Assembly (NCBI RefSeq): GCF_019884785.1
Contig: NZ_CP082326.1
Coordinates: forward strand, 1,419,355-1,483,354
Length of the DNA stretch: 64,000 nt
Direction: 5' to 3'
DNA from: Crassaminicella profunda
GTDB taxonomy: Bacteria > Bacillota > Clostridia > Peptostreptococcales > Thermotaleaceae
Below, piece after piece: positions 1 through 8,998 of the stretch (its first letter is position 1; each line of letters opens with the position of its first letter). The translations under genes and the position numbers were made by a program. The notes beneath the pieces were generated by a model. It did no database searches. It worked only from the letters and a program-made list of their open reading frames with translations, and had not been told where the DNA came from.

Positions 1-1625
1 GTTATATATATGAAATTATTACAAGGGTTATGTCTACTGGGATTAAGACAGAAGATCTTGAAAAAGAAAAAGAAGATATTACAAATTATTTTAAAGGACT
101 TAAGGATTTTTCAAAGGAAATAAGGTTGTTAGGAAGTAAAATTGTAAATACATCTATTCAAGCTAATCGATTTTTAGATATTGAAAGAACACAGCAAAAG
201 CGAGAAGAGGCAAAAAATAGTGTTGAAAAAGTTATCCTTAAAAAGGGAAGTATTATTGTTAGTGAAGGAGAGATTATTACTAAAGAACAGTTTCAGCTTT
301 TAAAGGATGCAGGAATGACAAAACAACAGGGAAAGAAAGATTTTTCTTTGCATTTTGGTGTTGCTATTTTAGTGTTGATTGCACAAGGGCTACTTATTTT
401 ATATATGTATGTATTTCATAAAAAACTTCTTAGATCCATATCAAAACTTTATTTAATATTTATTATATTTTTATGTGTTTACTTAGTAGCTAAAACAACT
501 TATGTAATTTCTCCGTATATTGCACCAGTAGTAGGGGCTGCAATGCTTGTAGGCATTTTGCTTGATACGAGATTGGCTATTGTTGTTAATTTAGCAATGA
601 CGATTCTTCTCACGTTGAGTAGTGGCAATAATATTGGTTTCTTTATTACTGCTCTTGTAGGAGGAACGGTAGGAGCATGTAGTGTTATAAATACGCATCA
701 ACGATCAAATATATTTTTATCCGGGTTAATTGTCAGTTTTAGTAATATGATGATTATTATTGGCCTCGGATTAATCAACCATTATGAACTATCGAAAATT
801 GCTATGGATGCTTTGTATGGTGTGCTGAATGGGGTGTTTTGCGCTATCTTAACCATCGGGTCATTACCATTATGGGAATCTGTTTTTCAGATTTTAACGC
901 CCCTTAGATTATTAGAGTTATCCAATCCTAATCAGCCAGTTCTTAAGAAATTATTAGTTGAGGCACCAGGGACCTATCATCACTGCATTATTGTTGGAAA
1001 TTTAAGTGAGCCAGCAGCAGATGCAATAGGAGCCAATGGACTATTAGCAAGAGTGAGTGCTTATTATCATGATATTGGGAAATTAAAAAGACCCTATTTA
1101 TTTAAGGAAAATCAATTAACAAGTGATAATCCCCATGACAAGCTTACTGCTAGTTTGAGTGCTATGATTATAACAAGTCATGTAAAAGATGGAAAAGAAA
1201 TAGGAAAACAGTATAAATTGCCTCAAGAAATTATTGATGTGATTGAACAGCATCATGGAAATACATTAGTCAAATATTTTTATCATAAAGCCATGAATGA
1301 AGATAGTTTTGAAGAAATAAAAGAAGAAGATTATCGCTATAAAGGAAGAAGACCACAATCTAAAGAATCAGCTATTGTCATGCTAGCAGATTCAGTAGAA
1401 GCAGCTGTTAGAAGTATGCCAGAACCCAATAATGAAAAGATCAAACACTTAATTGATAAAATAATTGGGGACAAGCTGAGTGATGGGCAATTAGATGAAT
1501 GTGATATTACTTTAAGGGATTTAGAAAAAATTAAAATATCTTTTCAAACTGTTTTAATGGGGATTTTTCATGAACGTATAGAGTATCCAGAAATTAACAC
1601 AAAAAAGGTTGAGGTGAAAGAATAA
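1..1625 (+). CDS. pgpH: PgpH-type c-di-AMP phosphodiesterase (7TMR-HD), 5' truncated by window edge
   Basis: The reading frame stays open upstream of the first ATG (base 30) to base 3, and the residues before that ATG fit the family, so the real start lies outside the window. Visible are the end of the extracytoplasmic 7TMR-HDED sensor domain, a block of about seven membrane segments (bases about 350-880), and a cytoplasmic HD domain with the HH, HDIGK and QHHG metal-ligand motifs (bases about 970-1260). Family members in Listeria and Bacillus hydrolyse cyclic di-AMP. The stop codon is immediately followed by ybeY, as in the conserved ybeY-era operon of Bacillota. Confidence 0.93.
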   Translation, partial: YIYEIITRVMSTGIKTEDLEKEKEDITNYFKGLKDFSKEIRLLGSKIVNTSIQANRFLDIERTQQKREEAKNSVEKVILKKGSIIVSEGEIITKEQFQLLKDAGMTKQQGKKDFSLHFGVAILVLIAQGLLILYMYVFHKKLLRSISKLYLIFIIFLCVYLVAKTTYVISPYIAPVVGAAMLVGILLDTRLAIVVNLAMTILLTLSSGNNIGFFITALVGGTVGACSVINTHQRSNIFLSGLIVSFSNMMIIIGLGLINHYELSKIAMDALYGVLNGVFCAILTIGSLPLWESVFQILTPLRLLELSNPNQPVLKKLLVEAPGTYHHCIIVGNLSEPAADAIGANGLLARVSAYYHDIGKLKRPYLFKENQLTSDNPHDKLTASLSAMIITSHVKDGKEIGKQYKLPQEIIDVIEQHHGNTLVKYFYHKAMNEDSFEEIKEEDYRYKGRRPQSKESAIVMLADSVEAAVRSMPEPNNEKIKHLIDKIIGDKLSDGQLDECDITLRDLEKIKISFQTVLMGIFHERIEYPEINTKKVEVKE

Positions 1626-2081
1626 ATGGAAGTAATGATTGATAATAGACAAGAAATAGTAGTGCATGAGGAGAAACTTGAAAATTTGATACGAATAGCT
1701 GTTGATTTGTGTTTAGAAAAAGAAGAAGTAAGTAAGGAAGTAGAGGTTAGTATATCTTTTGTAGATAATGAAGAAATTCATAGGCTAAATAGAGATTTTA
1801 GGGGAGTAGATCGACCTACGGATGTTTTGTCTTTTCCTCAATATGCAAATATTAAAGAAATAGAGGAACCAACTTGTATAGGGGATATTGTTATTTCTTT
1901 AGAAAAAGCAAAAGAGCAAGCCATTGAATATGAACATTCTTTTGAGAGAGAAGTATTGTTTTTAACGGTCCATAGTATGTTTCATCTTTTTGGGTATGAT
2001 CATGATACAGAAGAAAATAGAAAGATTATGAGAAAAAAAGAAGAAGATGTATTAGAAGAAATGGGCATACTAAGAAAATAA
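1626..2081 (+). CDS. ybeY: Endoribonuclease / rRNA maturation factor YbeY
   Basis: A 151-residue protein of normal family length. The zinc-binding signature H-x3-H-x5-H is intact (His116, His120, His126 in HSMFHLFGYDH). YbeY is a single-strand RNase linked to 16S rRNA 3'-end maturation and ribosome quality control. The start follows the pgpH stop directly, and its ribosome binding site (GAGGTG, about 1611) lies inside the end of pgpH, which implies co-translation. It is followed after 12 bases by the dgkA-PAP2 gene, the usual order in this cluster. Confidence 0.96.
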   Translation: MEVMIDNRQEIVVHEEKLENLIRIAVDLCLEKEEVSKEVEVSISFVDNEEIHRLNRDFRGVDRPTDVLSFPQYANIKEIEEPTCIGDIVISLEKAKEQAIEYEHSFEREVLFLTVHSMFHLFGYDHDTEENRKIMRKKEEDVLEEMGILRK

Positions 2082-2093
2082 GAGAGGTATTTT

Positions 2094-2792
2094 ATGCAAG
2101 TAAGAAAATTAATAGATAGTTTTAACTATGCTATTGACGGGATTATTTATACCCTTAAAACCCAGCGCAATATGAGAATACATTTTACTATGGCTATTAT
2201 GGTGCTATTTTTAAGCTTGTTTTTTGATTTATCAAAGCTTGAAATGCTTATTTTATTTTTTACCATATCATTAGTAATTGTTGCAGAGATGATTAATACT
2301 TCCATTGAAGCAGCCATAGATTTGATTACAAAGGAGTATCATGAACTAGCAAAAATTGCAAAAAACGTGGCAGCAGGAGCGGTGTTCATATCTGCTTTAA
2401 ATAGTATTGTAGTTGCGTATATTATATTTTTTGATAAATTTAATTTTGCGACAGAGTGGGTTATTCACAAAGTGAGAAAAATGCCTATGCATACTACTTT
2501 TATTAGCTTAGTTATTGTAAGTTTAGTGGTCATTAGCATAAAAGCATATGTGGGAGAAGGAACTCCTTTAAGAGGTGGAATGCCTAGTGGGCATACGGCT
2601 ATGGCTTTTTCAATTTTAACTTCTATTGCTTTTGTATCTGAAAATACATTGACCATTTCATTGTGTCTACTTTTAGCCATTTTAGTTGCTCAAAGTAGAA
2701 TTGAGGCAGGTATTCATGATATTTTTCAGGTTTTGGTTGGTGCAATTTTGGGTATATTTATCACTGTATTTATTTTTCAAATGATTTACTAG
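2094..2792 (+). CDS. dgkA: Undecaprenol/diacylglycerol kinase fused to PAP2-type phosphatase
   Basis: Residues 1-115 are a complete small membrane kinase of the DgkA family, with the signature EMINTSIEAAIDL (65-77) and three predicted helices. Residues 120-232 add a second membrane domain with PAP2 phosphatase motifs: K150...R160, PSGH (164-167) and SR...H (201-208). In Bacillus the equivalent kinase is a stand-alone protein that phosphorylates undecaprenol. A kinase and a phosphatase of lipid-linked phosphates in one chain suggests control of the undecaprenol/undecaprenyl-phosphate pool, but the substrate is inferred. The position between ybeY and cdd/era is the usual dgkA site. The call is firm; the balance of the two activities is unknown. 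Confidence 0.9.
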   Translation: MQVRKLIDSFNYAIDGIIYTLKTQRNMRIHFTMAIMVLFLSLFFDLSKLEMLILFFTISLVIVAEMINTSIEAAIDLITKEYHELAKIAKNVAAGAVFISALNSIVVAYIIFFDKFNFATEWVIHKVRKMPMHTTFISLVIVSLVVISIKAYVGEGTPLRGGMPSGHTAMAFSILTSIAFVSENTLTISLCLLLAILVAQSRIEAGIHDIFQVLVGAILGIFITVFIFQMIY

Positions 2793-2821
2793 GGGGAGTA
2801 GATAATATACTTCCCCTTTAT
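2791..2821 (+). terminator. Rho-independent terminator after dgkA-PAP2
   Basis: The inverted repeat GGGGGAGTA / TACTTCCCC is separated by a short AT loop and followed by a short T-rich tract, just after the dgkA stop. It may attenuate rather than fully stop readthrough, because the next gene begins within 30 bases. Confidence 0.6.
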
Positions 2822-2844
2822 AGACCGTATTGGGAGGAATTGTT

Positions 2845-4107
2845 TTGTTTACATATCATGAAGGGATTAAGTTAATTTTACTCATTATTTTGCTCTTTTT
2901 ATCTGGAGTGTTTTCAAGTGCTGAAACAGCCTTGACTTCAATGAATATTATTAAAATAAAACAACTTCAAAATAAGGGAAAGAAAGATGCAGAAGTTTTA
3001 GAAAGATTGATGCATAAGACACCCAAAATATTAGCAACTATATTAATTGGGAATAATATTGTTAATATTGCTGCTACAGCTATTGCAACAGAACTTACAT
3101 TCAAAATAATCTCTGGAAAAAATGCAACGGTGGTTGCTACTATGGTGATGACGGTATTAGTATTGATTTTTGGGGAAATAACTCCTAAAACTTATTCTTC
3201 TCATTATCCTGAAAAAGTAGCTATAAAGCTAGGAAAACCATTAGAAATATTATCTTTTGTTTTTTACCCAATTTTAAAAATTTTAACAGCTATCACAAAT
3301 TTCATTATCAAATTATTTGGAGGAGATATCCAAAGAACGAAAGTATTAGTCTCAGAAGAAGAAATAAAGACGCTAGTAGATGTAGGAGAAGAAGCAGGGA
3401 TTATTGAACGAGATGAGAGGGAAATGATTAATAGTATTTTTGAAATAGGAGATATTGAAGTAACAGAAGTAATGGTGCCAAGGATTGATATGATTTATCT
3501 TGAAGAAGAATCTACCCTTGAAGAAGCCTTGAATGTAGTAATGGAATATGGCTATTCAAGAATTCCTGTTATAAAGGATACAATAGATAATGTTGTAGGA
3601 ATTTTGTATGCGAAAGATTTGTTAATATACTCAAAAAAGAATCCATCAGATTTTGAAATTCTTAAATTAATCAGAGGGGCATATTATGTGCCTGAAAGTA
3701 AAAAAGTTAGTGATTTATTAAAAGAAATGCAAAAAGAAAAGACCCATATGGCTATTATTTTGGATGAATATGGAGGAACTTTAGGATTAGTTACAATAGA
3801 AGATATTTTAGAAGAAATTGTGGGAGATATATTAGATGAGTATGACAATGAAATAGAGTTTATAGAGCATTTAGAGGAAAATGCATTAATTGTAAATGCC
3901 AAAGCATCTATTGAAGAAATCAATGAAATATTAGCAGTGAATCTTCCTGAAGAGGAATATGAATCTATAGGAGGATTTGTATTTAATTTATTAGGGAGAG
4001 TGCCTGTTAAGGGAGATGAGATGGAATTAGGGGATATAAAAATTAAGGTTTTAAATGTACAAAATAGAAGAATAAAACAATTAGAAATCAAAAAAATCAA
4101 TTTATAA
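2845..4107 (+). CDS. CNNM/CorC (HlyC) family transporter, DUF21-CBS-CBS-CorC_HlyC
   Basis: About 420 residues in the standard order of this family: an N-terminal DUF21 membrane domain with about four helices, two CBS domains in the middle and a C-terminal CorC_HlyC transporter-associated domain. Family members are associated with magnesium efflux or resistance; older databases call them hemolysins. A TTG at 2845 is the best start because GGGAGGA at 2832-2838 sits at proper distance; an upstream TTG at 2830 would overlap that ribosome binding site. The gene interrupts the usual dgkA-cdd spacing. Confidence 0.87.
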   Translation: MFTYHEGIKLILLIILLFLSGVFSSAETALTSMNIIKIKQLQNKGKKDAEVLERLMHKTPKILATILIGNNIVNIAATAIATELTFKIISGKNATVVATMVMTVLVLIFGEITPKTYSSHYPEKVAIKLGKPLEILSFVFYPILKILTAITNFIIKLFGGDIQRTKVLVSEEEIKTLVDVGEEAGIIERDEREMINSIFEIGDIEVTEVMVPRIDMIYLEEESTLEEALNVVMEYGYSRIPVIKDTIDNVVGILYAKDLLIYSKKNPSDFEILKLIRGAYYVPESKKVSDLLKEMQKEKTHMAIILDEYGGTLGLVTIEDILEEIVGDILDEYDNEIEFIEHLEENALIVNAKASIEEINEILAVNLPEEEYESIGGFVFNLLGRVPVKGDEMELGDIKIKVLNVQNRRIKQLEIKKINL

Positions 4108-4141
4108 GATAAATTTTTCATAAAAAAAGGGGAGACTAAAA

Positions 4142-4957
4142 ATGAAAGAAACAGAACTAATTGGAATTTTAAAAAAAGGTAATTTAAAGGAATTAAAAGC
4201 TATAATAGAAAATGAGAAGGATATAGATATTGACAAAGACCATGCATTGAGGGTAAGTGCAGAAAATGGTTATATTGATATGGTCAAATATTTGCTGAAA
4301 AAAGGTGCTGACATACATACTGATCATGATTATGCCTTGAGATGGAGTGCTAGTGAAGGACATATAGAGGTTGTTCAATATTTAGTAGAACAAGGAGCTA
4401 ATATTCATATAGAAAATGATTATCCTTTAAGATGGAGTGCAAATAGAGGACATATAGAGGTCGTTCAATATTTAGTAGAACAAGGAGCTAATATTCATGC
4501 TGACAATGATTGTGCATTAAAAATGAGTGCTATTAATGGACATACAAAGGTTGTTGAATATTTAGTAGAACAAGGGGCTAATATTCATGCTGAGGAGGAT
4601 ATTGCTTTTAGATTAAGTGCTAAAAATGGACATATAGAGGTAGTGAAATATTTAATCAAGCAGGGTTCAGATATATATATTGATCATGACTATGCTTTAA
4701 GATGGAGTGCAGGCTTTGGGCATATAGATATTGTGAAATATTTAGTAGAACAAGGTAATTATGATCACATAAGATATTCTGATAAAATAAATCCGAAAGA
4801 AGGGATTATTTTATATTTTAAAGATAAAGATCTAGTGATTACTGATTATTTTACTGGAACTTTAGAAAAATTTGAAAATAGAGTAGATGAAACTTATAAA
4901 AATACTAATGAAAAATATTATAAAGAATATATAGCGTTCATAGCAAAATGCAAATAA
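4142..4957 (+). CDS. Ankyrin-repeat protein with 30-residue repeats
   Basis: A 271-residue cytoplasmic protein. After a short N-terminal capping segment it has about six ankyrin units (residues 35-215) with an unusually regular 30-residue period built on RWSA-xxGHIEVV-YLVEQGANIH. The canonical ankyrin period is 33; the 30-residue form with alternating Asp/His positions resembles units common in giant viruses and some bacteria. The repeats are also similar as DNA (period 90 bases). The C-terminal 55 residues are a different, charged domain that I do not recognise. No signal peptide. It lies between the CNNM and DUF502 genes, same strand, with a good ribosome binding site (GGGGAG). Likely a protein-binding scaffold; partner unknown. 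Confidence 0.85.
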   Translation: MKETELIGILKKGNLKELKAIIENEKDIDIDKDHALRVSAENGYIDMVKYLLKKGADIHTDHDYALRWSASEGHIEVVQYLVEQGANIHIENDYPLRWSANRGHIEVVQYLVEQGANIHADNDCALKMSAINGHTKVVEYLVEQGANIHAEEDIAFRLSAKNGHIEVVKYLIKQGSDIYIDHDYALRWSAGFGHIDIVKYLVEQGNYDHIRYSDKINPKEGIILYFKDKDLVITDYFTGTLEKFENRVDETYKNTNEKYYKEYIAFIAKCK

Positions 4958-4980
4958 AAAGGAGGTAAATCCATATAGAA

Positions 4981-5586
4981 ATGTTTTCTATGAAAACCAT
5001 AAGAAAGATTTTTATAACAGGTTTATTAGCATTGATTCCTATTGTTGTGACAATATCTGTAATCATATGGATATTCAATATGGTGGACTCTATATTTAGA
5101 GTGCCTCTAGAAAAAATTATTGGATTTCGTATTATCGGTATAGGGTTTATTCTAACAATTATCATTATTTTTGGTACAGGTATTTTTGCGACAAATTATT
5201 TAGGAAAGGAATTTATTCAGCTTATAGAAAAAACATTAAGTAGAATTCCTTTGGTAAATACATTGTATTTATCTATTAAGCAGTTAATTGATACCCTTTT
5301 TATGAAGCAAAGATATGCTTTTAAACACACAGTTCTTGTAGAGTATCCGTCCAAAGGAATATTTACAATAGGATTTGTTACAGCAGATGCACCTAAGGAA
5401 ATTTCAGAAAAGACAGGAGAAAAAATGAAAAGCATTTTCATTCCTACCACACCCAATCCAACATCGGGCATGTTTATTATGATACGGGACAAGGAAATTA
5501 TTTCACTCAATATATCTGTTGAAACAGCTTTAAAGTTAGTCGTGTCTGGTGGGATTTTACTTCCAGAACAAAAACAAATGAAATAA
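4981..5586 (+). CDS. DUF502 family membrane protein
   Basis: A 201-residue protein with two hydrophobic helices in the first 80 residues, the second followed by the IFATNYLGKEF segment, and a soluble C-terminal half with the NPTSGMF stretch typical of DUF502. Function unknown. The ribosome binding site GGAGGT (4961-4966) is rather far from the ATG at 4981; a second ATG at 4990 is also possible. Family identification rests on the sequence pattern only. Confidence 0.8.
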   Translation: MFSMKTIRKIFITGLLALIPIVVTISVIIWIFNMVDSIFRVPLEKIIGFRIIGIGFILTIIIIFGTGIFATNYLGKEFIQLIEKTLSRIPLVNTLYLSIKQLIDTLFMKQRYAFKHTVLVEYPSKGIFTIGFVTADAPKEISEKTGEKMKSIFIPTTPNPTSGMFIMIRDKEIISLNISVETALKLVVSGGILLPEQKQMK

Positions 5587-5604
5587 GGAAAGGATGAGGG
5601 GGAC

Positions 5605-6684
5605 ATGTTAAAAAATAAAAAAATTGTAATTTTAGTATTAGCAATTTTTATGACTACTTTTTTAGCTGGTTGTGGAGGGGAAAAAGAGCAGTCTGTTATT
5701 ATAGAACAAGAACCTGAGGTAGTTGTGAATAATGAAGAGACAATTGTAGAAACAGTAGATAGTGAAGAGTCAAATAAAATAGAAGAAAAGGAAGGGCTAC
5801 CATCACCTATTAGTGGAATCTACACAAGTGAAGAAAATATTCATAAAAGACCTTTTGCAGTAATGCTTGATAATCAAAAGTATGCAAGACCTCAAGCAGG
5901 ACTAGATCAGGCAGAAATTGTTTATGAAGTTTTGGCAGAAGGATGGATTACAAGATATATGGCCATTTTTTTAATCAATGAACCAGACTTAATTGGACCT
6001 GTAAGAAGTGCAAGACCTTATTTTTTAGATAAAGCTATGGAATATGATGCCTTATATATTCACGATGGTGGAAGTCCTCAAGCTCTTTTAGATATAAAAA
6101 AATTAAAAATGGCAGATATTAGTGCCCAGTCTAGAGGAAAAGATATTTTCTGGAGAAAAAATCATAAAAAAAGACCACATAATGAATATACAAGTACTGT
6201 TGCAATAAGAAAGGCTGCAAAACAGAGTCATTATAGGGAAAATGTAGACTTTGAAACTTTAAAATTTAATGAGGAATATCAAACCATTTATGGAGATTCT
6301 TTAACTTATGTTAAAATCCCTTATGATAAAAATTATAAACCAAGCTTTAAATATGATGAAGATGAGGGGATTTACTATAGATATATAAACGATCAACCTC
6401 ATTTAGATGAAAGATCAAAGAATCATTTAACTGCCCAAAACATTATTATTCAAAAATGTGAAACAAAAGTAATAGATAGTGCTGGAAGAAGAGAAATAAA
6501 ATTAGTAGGTGAAGGAGAAGGCTTTTTTATTACAAAAGGGCAATTGCGAAAAATTATTTGGAAGAAAAATTCTAGAAGAGCTCTTACAAAATTTTTCTAT
6601 GAAGATGGAGAAGAGATTAAGTTAAACCCAGGAGTTACTTGGATAGAAGTAATTCCATCCAATTTTGAAATGATTACACAGTAA
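5605..6684 (+). CDS. yerB: DUF3048 (YerB-like) lipoprotein
   Basis: A 359-residue lipoprotein. The N-terminus has a basic start, a hydrophobic core and the lipobox LAGC, followed by an acidic linker and then the DUF3048 domain (RPFAVMLDNQ, GPVRSARPY, HDGGSPQ). Homologues such as Bacillus YerB are surface lipoproteins of unknown biochemical role. The start at 5605 is preceded by a GGATGAGGGGG purine tract. It follows DUF502 by 18 bases and probably shares its transcript. Confidence 0.88.
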   Translation: MLKNKKIVILVLAIFMTTFLAGCGGEKEQSVIIEQEPEVVVNNEETIVETVDSEESNKIEEKEGLPSPISGIYTSEENIHKRPFAVMLDNQKYARPQAGLDQAEIVYEVLAEGWITRYMAIFLINEPDLIGPVRSARPYFLDKAMEYDALYIHDGGSPQALLDIKKLKMADISAQSRGKDIFWRKNHKKRPHNEYTSTVAIRKAAKQSHYRENVDFETLKFNEEYQTIYGDSLTYVKIPYDKNYKPSFKYDEDEGIYYRYINDQPHLDERSKNHLTAQNIIIQKCETKVIDSAGRREIKLVGEGEGFFITKGQLRKIIWKKNSRRALTKFFYEDGEEIKLNPGVTWIEVIPSNFEMITQ

Positions 6685-6700
6685 GAAAGGGTGAAGAATT

Positions 6701-7096
6701 TTGTCAGAGAAAGAATTATTTGAAAGGGCAGTAAAAGCAAAGGAATATGCTTACGTACCTTACTCAAATTTTAGAGTAGGTGCAGCAGTTCTAACAAAGG
6801 ATGGGAAAATTTATACAGGCTGCAATGTGGAATGTGCTTCTTTTGGTGGAACAAATTGTGCAGAAAGAACTGCTATTTTCAAAGCAATATCAGAAGGGAA
6901 TAGAGATTTTGAAGCTATTGCTATAGCTAGTGATAATGGTGCATTTACATTTCCATGTGGCATTTGTAGACAAGTTATTTTTGAATTCGGGAAAGATATT
7001 AAAATTATTGTAGGAGATGGATATGGAAAAATTAAGGTAATTCCTATAGAGGAATTATTACCATATGGTTTTAGCGGTGAGGATTTAAATAAATAG
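6701..7096 (+). CDS. cdd: Cytidine deaminase
   Basis: A 131-residue tetrameric-type cytidine deaminase, normal length. The zinc and catalytic residues are visible: C53-A-E55 and PCGIC with C86 and C89. It deaminates cytidine and deoxycytidine in pyrimidine salvage. It starts with TTG at 6701, preceded by AAGGGTGAAG. cdd directly upstream of era is the arrangement of Bacillus subtilis. Confidence 0.96.
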   Translation: MSEKELFERAVKAKEYAYVPYSNFRVGAAVLTKDGKIYTGCNVECASFGGTNCAERTAIFKAISEGNRDFEAIAIASDNGAFTFPCGICRQVIFEFGKDIKIIVGDGYGKIKVIPIEELLPYGFSGEDLNK

Positions 7097-7111
7097 AAAG
7101 AGGGTTAATAG

Positions 7112-8002
7112 ATGAAGTTTAAATCAGGATTTGTAACAATTATTGGAAGACCTAATGTAGGAAAATCAACACTAATGAATCAAATTATTGGAGAAAAAAT
7201 TGCAATTATGTCTGATAAACCTCAGACAACTAGAAATAAAATTCAAACCATTTATACAGAAGAAGATTTTCAGATTATATTTTTAGATACACCAGGGATG
7301 CATAAACCTAAAAATAAACTAGGAGAATTTATGCAAAAATCTGCACAACAAACACTCAATGAAGTAGATGTGATTTTATTGGTAATTGATGATACAGCAG
7401 ATATGGGGCCTGGAGACAAATATATTTTAGAAATGTTAAAAAATATTAAAACACCTATTGTTCTTGTCATCAATAAGATGGATAAAATACCTCCTGAAAA
7501 GTTTGAAGAAATCTATAATAGGCACTATGATGAAAAAATATTTAAAGATATTATTGCTATATCTGCTCAAGAAAACAAAAATGTTCAAAAACTTGTGAAA
7601 AAAATTGTAGCATTATTGCCTAAAGGACCTCAATATTTTCCATCTGATATGATTACAGATCAGCCAGAAAAGGTGATTGTTAGTGAAATCATACGAGAAA
7701 AATTGCTTCACTATTTACATGAAGAGGTGCCACATGGTGTAGCAGTAGAAGTTATGAGCATGAAAAACAGAAAAGATAAAGATATTGTAGATATTAGTGC
7801 AACCATTTATTGTGAAAAAAAATCTCATAAAGGGATAATTATTGGGAAAAATGGAAGAAAACTAAAGGGCGTAGGGAAAAGTGCAAGGCAAGATATTGAA
7901 AATCTTTTAGGGTCAAAAGTTTTCTTAGAGTTATGGGTTAAGGTGAAAGAAGATTGGAGAGACCAACAAAATATTCTAAATACCTTAGGATATAAGTTAT
8001 AA
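7112..8002 (+). CDS. era: GTPase Era
   Basis: A 296-residue essential GTPase that binds 16S rRNA and supports 30S assembly. G1 is GRPNVGKST (12-20), G3 is DTPG (59-62), G4 is NKMD (121-124), and a C-terminal KH RNA-binding domain carries the IIIGKNGRKLKG loop. Length and domain order are standard. It shares its operon with ybeY, another rRNA maturation factor. Confidence 0.98.
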   Translation: MKFKSGFVTIIGRPNVGKSTLMNQIIGEKIAIMSDKPQTTRNKIQTIYTEEDFQIIFLDTPGMHKPKNKLGEFMQKSAQQTLNEVDVILLVIDDTADMGPGDKYILEMLKNIKTPIVLVINKMDKIPPEKFEEIYNRHYDEKIFKDIIAISAQENKNVQKLVKKIVALLPKGPQYFPSDMITDQPEKVIVSEIIREKLLHYLHEEVPHGVAVEVMSMKNRKDKDIVDISATIYCEKKSHKGIIIGKNGRKLKGVGKSARQDIENLLGSKVFLELWVKVKEDWRDQQNILNTLGYKL

Positions 8003-8087
8003 AAGAATAACAAAATTTACAATGTATACAAACACCCTAATCAAGAAAAAAATAAGATATGAAGCATAATTGAGAGAGGTGACTAGG

Positions 8088-8228
8088 GTGTTAGAAAAAA
8101 TACTTTGGAATTTGTTTTTTGTTACAGGGGATATTGATATTTATTTAGATTATAAAAAGGTTGAAGAAACAACAAAAGTAGATGAAAATGAAGAAGCTGT
8201 TTTTTTAGATACCTATTCTTTGAGGTGA
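8088..8228 (+). CDS. yqzL: YqzL-like small protein between era and recO
   Basis: A 46-residue frame starting at GTG 8088 with a good ribosome binding site (GAGAGGTG, 8073-8081). It encodes LEKILWNLFFVTGDIDIYL at the N-terminus, which matches the W-K/N-x-F-x-x-TG-x-[IV]-D pattern of the tiny YqzL family, whose Bacillus member also lies directly before recO. The C-terminus is acidic. The last codons contain the recO ribosome binding site (GAGGTGA), so the two are likely translationally coupled. Function unknown. Confidence 0.72.
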   Translation: MLEKILWNLFFVTGDIDIYLDYKKVEETTKVDENEEAVFLDTYSLR

Positions 8229-8232
8229 TAGA

Positions 8233-8976
8233 ATGCTTTTAAAGACAGATGCTGTGGTCTTAAAGCAAAAAAAGTTTGGTGAAAGAGATGCGGTTATTAC
8301 ATTATTTTCTAAAAAATTAGGAAAAATACAAGGAGTAGCAAAAGGGTTTAAAAGAATTAAAGGAAAATATTCAGTAGGAACACAGCCCTTTTGTTATGGA
8401 GAATTTGTGTTGTTCAAAGGAAAAGATTTATATCAGGTGTCTCAGGTAGATTTAAAACAATCCTTTTATAAACTTAGAGAAGATGTTATAAAATTAACCT
8501 ATGCTTCATATATATTAGAATTAACGGAAAGTATTATTACAGAGGGACAGACGAACAACCGATTGTTTGATTTACTAGTTGAATATTTACATATTTTTTC
8601 TAATATGAATAAGGAATATGAAACCTTAACAAAAGCATATGAGTTAAAACTTTTGATGTATTCAGGCTACAAACCAGAAATCAATAGGTGTGTTAGTTGT
8701 GGAAGTACAGGAAATGAAGAGATTAAATTTAGTGCTAGAGAAGGTGGACTTTTATGTAGGAACTGTTTGGGCATAGATCCATATAGTATGAAAATTTCAA
8801 GTGTTACCATTAATGTAATGAAATATTTAATGCATACTGATTTAACTCAAATATCAAAACTTAAAATTAAGCCTAATGTATTAAAAGAGTTAGAAAAAAT
8901 AGTTAAACATTATATTCAAACACATATAGATAAAAATCAGTTTAAGAGTTTGCAGTTTTTAGAAGCTATAAAATAA
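8233..8976 (+). CDS. recO: DNA repair protein RecO
   Basis: A 247-residue protein with an N-terminal OB-fold, a helical core and a zinc site C153-x2-C156...C175-x2-C178, as in Gram-positive RecO. It loads RecA on SSB-coated single strands in RecFOR repair. The start lies 4 bases after a GAGGTGA inside the preceding small gene. Confidence 0.95.
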   Translation: MLLKTDAVVLKQKKFGERDAVITLFSKKLGKIQGVAKGFKRIKGKYSVGTQPFCYGEFVLFKGKDLYQVSQVDLKQSFYKLREDVIKLTYASYILELTESIITEGQTNNRLFDLLVEYLHIFSNMNKEYETLTKAYELKLLMYSGYKPEINRCVSCGSTGNEEIKFSAREGGLLCRNCLGIDPYSMKISSVTINVMKYLMHTDLTQISKLKIKPNVLKELEKIVKHYIQTHIDKNQFKSLQFLEAIK

Positions 8977-8998
8977 TAATAAAAAAGGTGGTGCCATT

